Source: Balanoglossus misakiensis (taxonomy: Eukaryota; Hemichordata). From it: a DNA stretch of 64,000 nt. How positions within the stretch are numbered: the first letter of the stretch is position 1; each line of letters begins with the position of its first letter. The stretch covers positions 13,082,001 through 13,146,000 of the forward strand of contig CM082583.2 in the NCBI GenBank assembly GCA_040954595.2. The letters run 5' to 3'. Positions 39,141 through 49,670 of this stretch are shown one piece after another. Under the pieces are notes generated by a model. The model had not been told where the DNA came from and did not search any database. It saw only the letters and a program-made list of their open reading frames with translations. The translations under genes and the position numbers were made by a program.

Positions 39141-39702
39141 TACCAATTTTGTTTACACATGTCAAGACAGACACATCATTGCTTCTTCAACAGGGAGGCT
39201 CGAAAATATTAAGCAACATGAATTCATCACTCTCAACCGACGAACCAATCAAGTTGATCATATGTCACATGATCATATTATAAATCTTAATCATCATCGG
39301 CACTGAACAGATTGTTTATGTCATGGCGACCTTCACTTAGGGAAATATAGGCGAGGAAATACCCGGATGAACAGAGTTTGGTTGCTGAAAGATTGATTCT
39401 GGCAGGGAGGAGACGTGGACCATGTATATACTACAAAAATTCATGCTCTCCAGGTTCACCATAAATTGGAAATCGAACACGACGAATTAATCTCTGGCGG
39501 AATTGTATATTTGATAAAAAATACAATTATTTGATAGGAATTTATTTTGTTAAAAATCTCCGATGAAGTTTATGTCAGTAAAGTCATCTTCACAGACAAG
39601 GTCCATTCATCCGGGTATTTTTCAAGACAATCAGCGCGCGTGCATTCCATCTTTTTTTATTGGAATCACGTCAAAATAACAATACAGTTGACTGGATTGG
39701 GG

Positions 39703-39715
39703 TCACGTGACGTCA
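39703..39715. promoter_or_regulatory. Overlapping E-box and CRE palindromes
   Basis: TCACGTGA (39703-39710) and TGACGTCA (39708-39715) share three bases in TCACGTGACGTCA. These are the classic bHLH-zip and CREB/ATF sites. No nearby start codon was identified, so the target is unknown. Confidence 0.4.
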
Positions 39716-40975
39716 AATGCCAACGTCTGATTGGACACCATATGGCATTCAATTTGTCTGAGATGTAGGTGCATTTGTATGCAAAATAATCAACTGTCTG
39801 TGTTTTTTTTTCTTCTATCAAAATGGCACCCCAGCTGCTCAAAAATTAATTTAAAAAACGACCCCAGGCATTCTGCTTGGGAGGAGGTTCGTCAGTACAA
39901 AGCTCCGATAGGTCTCCAAGTCGGCTTTTGTGAGAAAATCGTGTACGACGGACTTGTATTTTAAGCTACCGAGTCGGTAAAAGGAATCCACTACAGATAT
40001 TGGCGAGCCGACATAAATGTCAAAATCTGACGATTTATGTCTTCACTGCAGATTTTCAATAATGACTGATAAAGATGAAACAAGATACACTATCACTGAT
40101 TACGCTCGGTAGCAAATCTGCATCTCGAAATAACAATACCAAAAGAGCAAACATCTCGTTTTCCGAGATTTCATTCACATGTATTACTTTCTATGTCATC
40201 CAAGACTTGCAAAGACGAATACAAAAATGAGGACTCGCTTTCATTGCAATAAAAAACTGCTCAAGGGTTTCAATAGATAGAAGCTACGTCTTGTCAAAAT
40301 GGCGTCGATGCCTGCGGTTTCAATTTCATCGATGTTTTAAGCGTCTCGTTTTTCCCATGTATTTTGACCACCAAACACTGATATCACATTGGTTCAGTGC
40401 TAACTCCCAGGTGAATATACTTGCATGATATTATCGAAATTTGTAACCGCCCGGTTCATCTTCAAACTCCGCCTATCGAACTCGTCAAGTGCTAAAATGT
40501 GTCGGAAGTAAATTTCGGAAAATCATTTTTTAGCGCGACCATTCACTTATCAATGCAAACCAATATGTCGACACTGATAAAAAAAGTGATCTCATCGTCA
40601 AGGCGAATGGGCTGTCATGCAGGTACATGTAGTCGTTAGAGGGAAACTCGTGAGGTAAAAGGTAATACCCATCTCCTTGCGTGCATTTTTCTCTTAATTT
40701 CTGCTTAAAGTAACACCGTAAGCTTACATGTTCTCGACTTGGTCTCCCAACTCCTCTACCACGAACTGTCACATGGTGGCGTACATACGTCTACCTAAAA
40801 CTGTCCATCTTTCGAGCAGGTTATGTCGTTGGACATTTATATTGCGTCAATTCACAGAAGATGTGCGTCAATGTTATTTTGTGACGTCACCGGCGGCGTC
40901 CTAATCAACTGTAACAATGGAAGTTGTTAGCTATTCATAAATGTATGATTTGATGTTTTGTGAGATGTCACTTTT

Positions 40976-41068
40976 CCATCCATCCATCCATCCATCCATC
41001 CATCCATCCATCCATCCATCCATATATATCTATCGATCTATCTATCTATATATATATATCTATCTAAT

Positions 41069-41159
<91 letters not shown>

Positions 41160-41210
41160 GTCTGTCTGTGTCTGTCTGTATGTCTGCCTGTCTGTATGTC
41201 TGTCTATCTA
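40976..41210 (+). repeat. Compound tetranucleotide microsatellite (CCAT)n-(TATC)n-(TCTG)n
   Basis: About 12 CCAT units (40976-41023) pass through an imperfect TATA/TATC part into about 22 TATC units (41070-41158), then into TCTG/TATG units up to about 41210. Each change is one base per unit, suggesting stepwise expansion. It is intergenic. Confidence 0.95.
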
Positions 41211-42357
41211 TGTGTGCTATACAAATTCTGGCCAACAATAGCCGTTAGTCGTTATGCTTATTGCATTTAATATTAATCGCCGCCATCCACATCCACGCAA
41301 TAAAGCGCAAGTTTGACCCTATCAGGCCGCGGTTGCAGATATCTGCTGTTCAACGTGTAGGCTATTAATAAGGACAGCTGGGCGCAGCATGACGCGACAC
41401 AATTACCTGACAATACGAGACAACAAGGTGGCGCAGTACATGACACTCGTCATGAAGGTTCAAGGAACGGCTATCTCTTATACGTACATGCCTTCTGCCT
41501 AGCAACGAATTTGTTGTTAAACATACCCCCTAGCAAGGTTACTTTTAGCAAGGTAGAAGTATGTACTCAGTAACATTGATCGATATAAATGTAGTTCATA
41601 TCGCACCTGACGTGTATACCAGTGTTTGCAAATAGTCACCACTTTATTTCTTTCATATTTACATTTTGCTGTATGTATTTTAGTGAAACAACTTCGCCGA
41701 AACTGAAGCCGTCCTAATATATGATGCGTGGCCGGCTTGGGGCCAATTTTGTTGCTGGTTTCAAATTTATATTTTTAATTGACGGCAATATAAAATATTA
41801 ATATTATTGAAATGCAGTTGCGATTTAGAATTCATGCGTTCATTCTTTTACACAGATTTTATAAATGGCCGACTACCGCAATATGTAGCATAGTGACATC
41901 GGTTAGGTTTTATTTAAGGTTAGGTGCGCTAGTCGGGGGTGCCTCAACCTATGAGAAGATAAAATGCGGAGAAAGATTGGTTTTAGGGAAAAACATTATG
42001 TCTTCCGTATTACCGATAGTGTTGAATCAAAATCGGAATTAATTAAACAAGCATGCCGAACCAAGACGAAAAACGTTTATCTCTGAATTCTTGGAACTGA
42101 AAGTGGATGCAGTGTGTAGTTGAACAGAGCTATATTGGGGTGAGACCCCGTGGTTGTTGACATGGCAACCATGCCTAAAGCATTCATTTAGTAGTGTCAC
42201 AACCCAGCCCACACAAATCGTCCGCAGATATTTCGCGAAGTTACCGCGATCGGCCAAGTACCGTTTTCGTTGTATCACGCGTTACAATTCGGCGAACTCC
42301 GGGACTGAACCCCGAAAGATTTGCAAGTCATTTTCCAAACCAGAAGCGGCTAAAAAA

Positions 42358-44767
42358 ATGTCAGACGACGAACAGTGCGTACATTGCTCGAAATCCTTCC
42401 AGAGCCCGCTGCAGATGACATGCGCTCACAAAGTCTGCAACGACTGCGTGCACGATATCCAGAAGAAGAACGAGGATGCCCATGCCGAAGAATTCCACTG
42501 TCCCGGTTGCAACAAGGGTGTCATCCACCAAGCAAAGAAGAAAAGCGGCGGCAAGAAAGACGGTAACCAGGCAGAAGACAGACGCACAGAATATAACCAA
42601 AAGAAGGTAGATATTGCCGTCATTTTATCAGCAATTATCGACCATTGGGGGCTTTGACGAAATTATATGCTGTATCTCGCAATTTATTTAGTTCATGCGT
42701 ATTTCTGAGATAGTGTCCACAGCGATTACGTTCAAGTTCACTTGTTAATGCGCCCCCGTTACGGACGGTAGAAATAAACACTAAACACTAACAAATGTAG
42801 CGCTTGTAACGCTTTGTTCATATATGCCTTTTACACGCATACCAACGCCCAAACAAGACTTGTTTAAACACACAAATAAACAGTGTTACATGTAATTGTT
42901 TAATATTCGCCACGAACCATTTCGAAATTACGTAGGCCTATATTTGTGAAAAATCGCCAAGCCTAACAACCATTGGTTGACTGCACAGGATGACACACTC
43001 TAGGACAGAGCCTTGTATTAACACAGAAACACGACCTCGCTCGCATTGCTGCCCTTTGAACTACAGGCAAAGGAGGTTAACGCCCGTATATACTATTGTT
43101 ATTTGTGGTTTATGTCCAGAATAGTTCAAACACTACACAATGTGATATACACACACGGACGGTTGTCGGAGTGCTTGACACAGATCAGTCAAATCTCGAT
43201 ATATAAGCCTATGTAGCGATGATTGATGCGCAACTTTGAACTATATTGCAATTTGTAGAATCAAACGAAACCGCAAAATCCGATTCTCATTTATTTCCAG
43301 TAACCTAATGTGTTGAACTGCGGTTAAAACAGGTGTTTCAAAGGAGTGTGTGTTTGTTAGAGCACCAGCTGTCGAAAAAACTGTGTTGCCAAGCGGCGTG
43401 TAAACATTTCAATGGAAGGTGGCATATCTCATTATCGGGTTGTACTAAACTATTTTTAATTGCGATTTCACAGAGTGAAATTATCAAGAATTTAGAAGAA
43501 CTACAACGCGAAAATGACAAAGTGGATGACTTTACGAAGAGACTCAACGTCATTGGCGAGAAAACTAAGGTATAACCCTATTTTTGTATGATAGTGCACA
43601 TGTATGTATGTATTATGTATGTATTCCTGATGAGAGGTAAAATATGTACACGGTCATGACGACCTTCACCAGCCTCTGGGCGCACCTTACAGTATGCCTA
43701 CGTACACGTATACCAATATTTCTGAGTTGTCTTGTTCTCTTGGGTTGCCAGGTCAACGCATCACAGCTGAGAAATGAGATCATCCGAGAATGCGAGGCCC
43801 TGGTCCTTATCATAGAGAGACGAAAGCGAGTGATGTTGAGCAAAGTGGATAAGGCACAACAGGAGAAACTGCGCTCCCTAGAGTCACAGATCCGCACCTG
43901 TAAGCAATCACAAAGCAAGGGGCACGCCGTCGTGGTCAGGACAAACCGCGACTTGGAAAGGATGCCGCAGTTTACGCTCATCACGGCAAGTTTCATAATT
44001 CTTTGAAATCTCACGAATATTTTACGAACAAATGCTAGTAATATTCACCAGACAGATGGATTCTTTGTTTCTCTCTTCAATTTATGAATCTTACAATAAA
44101 TCTCCTTTGTTATTTTTTCCAACAGAAAGCTGACTCAATCAACACAAGGTGAGTATTCAGGCCAGCTGTAGAAAATGAGTGCACCTGTCCTCAAAATGGT
44201 ACAACCAGAAAAAATATCCCGACGTTGGTGGCGTAGCTTTTTATGTCATGACGTCAATGTAATGGCGTCTTCTTGATGAGAGTAAATTATGGCGCTTAGC
44301 AACGGACAGAATAATACTTTTTTTTGAATGAGCTAGCACAACATTATTTGCATCTAAAAGATGACACACGAAATAAACGAAACCGGCTCTACAGGAAATC
44401 GTATGTTAGGGAATTCAAGTACAATATACCTCATAAATTTATCAAAGTGACGAGGATCTCCTACATTTACAGTATCAACGATGCACGCGAATCTCACCCC
44501 GAGCTAACTCCGAAGGAAGACGACAAAATCCGATACAAACTAGATTGCCAACCGACGAAAGATCAGCTTGAGCAGCTTGACCTTGAAGAAGTTGAAGACG
44601 ACGACGACGACGAAGAAGAAAAGGAGGGTGGAGAAGGGAAGGAAGGAGAAGAAGGGGAGGGGGATAAGGACAAAGAGAAGGAAGGAGAAGGAGAAGACGG
44701 AGAGAAAAAGGAGGACGATGAAGAGAAAGGAGATTGGTCAAAACTCCAAGAGGGCCAAGCCGAATAG
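42358..44767 (+). CDS. TRIM-like RING - coiled coil - COS-like protein with an acidic tail (paralogue 1)
   Basis: Exons 42358-42606, 43474-43569, 43752-43985, 44126-44148 and 44473-44767 give about 298 residues. Exon 1 encodes a C3HC4 RING right at the N-terminus (CVHC ... CAHKVCNDC ... CPGC), as in ubiquitin E3 ligases, then a basic linker. Exons 2-4 encode a coiled coil (NLEELQRENDKVDDFTKRLN, then IIERRKRVMLSKVDKAQQEK) and a segment like the COS region of class C-I TRIMs (RTCKQSQSKGH ... TNRDLE ... KADSIN), which binds microtubules in MID/TRIM9-type proteins. No B-box, FN3 or SPRY domain is present. The last exon ends in about 60 D/E/K/G-rich residues. Exon 3 uses a GC donor (ACG|gcaagt), supported by its equality in length (234 nt) with the paralogous exon at 50674-50907. 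The E3 role is inferred. Confidence 0.8.
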
Positions 44768-47625
44768 TTGAACTCAGTAATCGCTAGTACATTTGCAAAC
44801 ACCAGATAAGCTTATACCGTGTAGGACTTGGAGTTCAACTATCAAACAAGGAATGCCGGAAGACTATCAAAACTTGCATTAACACTGACTCGCCCGCAGC
44901 TGCGCGCACAAACACGCATGCATGCATAGATACACAAACAAACAAATCCAATTGATACACACAGTCATATACTTGTTTGTATTTATGGTTGTTATTTTAT
45001 GTGTTGTATATAATTCAGATCTTAGAACGCTTTGTCTTTATTCATTCAATTGAATAGCAGTTGTAAAATGTATCAAATCTTGTTCAACAAAAAGATGTTA
45101 ATAATTCAAAACCTATTAACATTATTTTCACCAATATCAAGGATTTTCATTTTATATATTTGTTAATAATTCATGTTCGAGTTCAACCTGATCCATTTAC
45201 AATATTAAAAATCCATAGATATACTGATTGATCGATGAATTATTGATAGATCGATCAGTTCGCCAGACAACCTGGACACACTATCATTTGAAAACTTCTG
45301 TGTAGGTTTAGTAATAAGCTCTGAAAGTTCACAGGATCGATACATAGGGATCGTTCGTGCAATTTTATCAGAATACCTCGCTGCGCTCTGACTTAGCGTA
45401 GAGACGCGGTTGATAGAAATGGCACGTTTGCAAGTAGACCTCAAGTTACATCACAAATATCCAATTAGCGTAGAATCAAAACGTAACCATGACCAGTTGC
45501 CATGGAAACCGGTTGTACATATTAGATCGGGTTCTCGATTTCATGATTCTGAACAGAAAAATAAATTTGTGTGTGTATCAGTAAAATTGTGTTTTAAAAA
45601 CCACTGAATGAATACTGATAAAAATCAATTTACTTTTCCAATTAAATGTGATTGTGTGAGTCAGTCATTTGACTGTGGGGAACTAGAAGTGACGTACACA
45701 ATCACGTGACAGTGGTCATTTATTTGATATGTACGTCACCTCCTGGAAATATAACTCAATTTTAGAGTTGTTTACCCTCTATGTCTCGGCAAATATCAGA
45801 AAGCATGATTGTATGTGTGTATGTACGTCTGTCAATCAAGAATCACGTGTCGTTAGATATAAGAAGCAAATATCAACGGCGGCAGTCGTGAACAAAACGG
45901 CCACGAAAGAACAAAAAAATGTCATTCAAAGTATTTTCTGTAGTTGAGAATAGGTACCAACTGTATAGTCACGATCTCTGTGGACGGTGAAAATTCAAAC
46001 TAGAGTCGAGTTTCTGTCCTCATTTATAACACGAAATCAGAGTCATAACAGTAGTTGTTTCATCATTACCGGCATGGAATGATTAAGGGGAAAAATCCAT
46101 TAGCATGCTCCAGTATTTGACCTCAAATGCGCCCAAGTCGATGCGTATACAATTCAAATCGACAATATCACCCGAGGGCTACATCCTATCAGATCGGAAC
46201 GAGTGGACTCCGTTCTCCGGCAACGTCTCATTCGGTTAAATATTTTACAATCTGAGACTTTAAAAATAGTTGTACATTCCTTTGTGAACTAAAATAATAT
46301 TTGATCGCGGTAAAAAAAATTATCCGTTGCTACCGTGACACTCATCATTGAAAATGAAATATGGTTCAATTTTTTTTTCTTATTTCTTCTCCGACTGAAG
46401 AGCGTTGACAGAACTCACAGCGTGAACTTCGTTGGTTTCTTCGCCTGATCATAATTGGTCCCGACACGGGGATTGGCCACTTGTGAAGCAACATAAAGCA
46501 ATCTGGCTTGGGGGCAACATTCAGAAATGTATCTGAAGATACTGACGTAGAATTAAGTTTTGAAAATCATCACTAAAATGGAAGGTTGCTGGAGGTTGGC
46601 GCGTTCAAACAACAAAATGTGCGTCATCTTCGCCTAACAGTAACAAAGAAAGAAGGGAGAGGGGGCTGGGGACGCGTGGAGGGGTGTCAGTAAAGTCGTC
46701 CAAATTACTGCTAAATTATCATCAGCACGGTCTCTTAACAAAGGTGATAATTTTTTTTTTCCTGAGATCTGTTGTAGAAATTTGCTGCTCGGGAATCGAT
46801 ACACCATGATTACTGGCGGCATTGTCTCAAAGGAAACTGTCGGTTCTTGATGCAATTATTGCGTAAAGAGAATCGTTCTCATTTGCTCTTCTTCTTTCTC
46901 TGTCGATAGATCTCCTATTTTGTTTCGAGGCGTACCAACGATCGATATCTATTTCGGTTCCTGTGTGTGGCCTTCTAACATTCGCTCTCCACTATCGATC
47001 GATCGATATCCCGGCGCGGCGCTCGGCTTGCGTCACTCACCCCCCCCCCCCCCCCCCGCCAAGGAAACAATGGACGCCGGCCTTGATTGACTGCGGTACT
47101 CGAACAACCACGTAATTATATATCGTATGCTCTCGCTCGACGTCATATACTGAATTAATTCCCAATACCATTGTTCATACAGAGTTTTCCGATTCTGGGG
47201 CCGGACAGAGGTAAAAGCAAACTTAACAGGTGGTTGCTAATCGAGGGTTCGGGGTATTTGGATCAAATGTGAATGTGTGTGGACGGACTTCGGACCTGGC
47301 CGTAATCGCGAAGTTTTGCCGGCCGTGGAAAGGAAAACTGCACAAAGTGAGGCTGAAATGTATGGAATATATGCTCAACGATATCACGTCCACAGTCCCA
47401 TGGAAGCTGACTCAGCGAACCAATCAGATCAACTGACTAAGGATGATTAGAGTAGGTAACAATGCGCGAGGTGTCACCTTAGCTCATTGGGGTCACGTGA
47501 CCGCCGTACCCAGACCGTGCGTGTGGAAGCCAGCGAGCAGTGCGGGCATATCGCGTACGAGTCCGTGTAATAACATAGCTTTTTTATGGTCGTGTCTCAT
47601 CAACACACTGGGAAAAAACACCGCC
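44768..47625. other. Spacer between the two TRIM-like paralogues
   Basis: No exon was seen. A C18 run is at 47040-47057. TCACGTGA palindromes are at 45702-45709 and 47493-47500, the latter 126 bp before the ATG of paralogue 2 and probably in its promoter. Confidence 0.5.
47040..47057 (+). repeat. C18 mononucleotide tract
   Basis: Eighteen consecutive cytosines followed by gcc, the longest of the eight C/G runs in the window. Its exact length may be affected by assembly. Confidence 0.9.
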
Positions 47626-49575
47626 ATGAAAGGCTCAAAGAGTGCTCACGCGAGGACGAATCCCAGGACCGCCAAAGAAGGACAACAACAGCACGGGCAG
47701 CCGGCGAACAGAGAAGGGGCTCGGAGCGCTTTCGCCTACATCAGCACAAAACCTTACCGTGAAAGGAAGGTAAAGTCGTCTTGTTACATGCATAATCTTG
47801 TTACAAACAATGCGGCTTTAGTTGTTTGTGCTCGATTCCATGGAGTGTTGATACCTTGACCTCACAGCCGAACAACAACTGACTGAAATCTGTGCTGTTT
47901 TTCGTACCACCGCGTTTCAAGATTAGAGCGGAAGATATTTATACGACTTAATGTTCTTAGCATTGTTGGCGACTGTATTAAGTAAACCGTGGAACAAATA
48001 GACCTAGTCTCACGCCTGTATGTAGTATAGTACTTCACAAACACTACTTATAATTTACGACGCATCAAAATAATTCCGTAACCATGTTTAACGGGTCTAT
48101 TCGAATACATGGAATGGTTTATTTGATAGGCGGGTAAAATATTTCTGATGCGGAAAATTTGGGTTTCATATTCCCTGAGTTTTCTGCAAGGAGACATTAT
48201 TTCAAACGCGGGGTTGGGTTAGATGCCGAAAACGAAATTGACTTTTCTTCTGCATTCGGGTTATATTGTCTGCGACAACCACATGCACATGGCTCGGCCA
48301 CCGGGCCACTAGAATATTGCACCTGGTTGCTCTCAAAGCATTCATCAAACACAGGCGCGTTGCTTTTGACTCGAGATTATCCAAATCGACAGAGTAACTA
48401 AGTGGACAATACTGCTGACCCTTTTATATCAAACGCGAGCGCGTCTTAGTATACCCGAGGTTCATTTCGCTGGTTCGTGTATTGTTTTGTCTGCCCGCGT
48501 TGCTAGGCACCGTGTACCTGTCGACACCTGGAGTTCAAATGTTACAATGTTATAAATGGCCATAACCTGCCACCCAGGTGGCACGGGTCATTGAAATCCT
48601 TTGTAGTCGCCCGATTCATTTCCACCGACCCGGTGCGCAAGAGGGCTATTTTTTACCCACATTTATTAAACGAGTGCAGTGGCTACACCATAAATGTTTA
48701 ACACGAATGCGAAAAGGGAAATGGACAACCGACCGGTTAATTATTACGGTATTGCTGTTTCCACCGTTAAGTGTTGTTTCCAGGTCCGTCTAAAAGTAGT
48801 CTTTTCAAGCGACGTGAATAGACCCGATTAAACCTTTGTGTGTTCTAAATATCAGAGTATGTCGTTAAATGGAGTTTGGGTGACGGAAAAAATCCCATAA
48901 AATTAGAATAAAAACAGAATGGGTATGGTCGCGAGTAATTCTGTGCAATCTTGCGTTTTCTTTTGTTGTTTACTTGATTCGGGGCTTCATATTGAAATTC
49001 AGTGACGCGACGTCGTCTGTGATACGGCATATGCGCCGGAGAGGCATCTCGCCAATTTCTTTCAATGCGCTCTTTTTTGAAGCCGCCGACAAAATAGACC
49101 CGAAATGCAAAACCTTCAGGTTGGTGATAACTCGTGTACACGTAAAAATGTCATATGAGGAAACAAAAATTATCCTGTCTGGAAGGAAAGGCTAACCCGA
49201 TTTTCTGTCGGCTTTTCGGAGCGACGACGCCTGGTAGGCCACCTATGCTGGCGTGGAATTTCTCTGGCGACAACTTCTGTCGTCATAACGCCAGTCCCGT
49301 GGGTCCCTTTATAAAAGGGGTGTTTTATAACCGAGCTATGAGCGTGGTTAATGTACCCGTACCTGGCCAATAAATAAAGTCAGCAAATTTCAGTGAGTTA
49401 GAGAGTATTCGTGGCCCTTTAGGCAGGACAAGATTTGAATTCCTTTAAGGAGTGTTGAATCCTCACAAGCCATAAGAGACTCGGTCTACCATGACTGAGA
49501 AATAAATAACTCATCTCTTGAACACAGAGCCCATCCTCTTGAGAATAAACTAGTAATTGTCAATTAACCGGAGAA

Positions 49576-49670
<95 letters not shown>

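Larger units (their letters stand above)
39141..42357. other. Intergenic region with microsatellites and CRE/E-box sites
   Basis: No exon was recognised. Apart from the tetranucleotide array (40976-41210), it contains TGACGTCA at 40882-40889 and the composite site at 39703-39715. The last few hundred bases should hold the promoter and 5' UTR of the RING gene. Confidence 0.55.

Noticed and set aside
40308-40350. AAAATGGCG start-like motif with a very short frame
   Set aside because: It opens fewer than 15 codons with no donor site; no gene evidence.
40976-41210. Regular repeats resembling an array with spacers
   Set aside because: They are plain tetranucleotide microsatellites in an animal genome; there are no spacers and it is not CRISPR.
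44475-44802. Minus-strand S/P/L-rich frames
   Set aside because: Antisense shadow of the acidic tail of TRIM-like copy 1.
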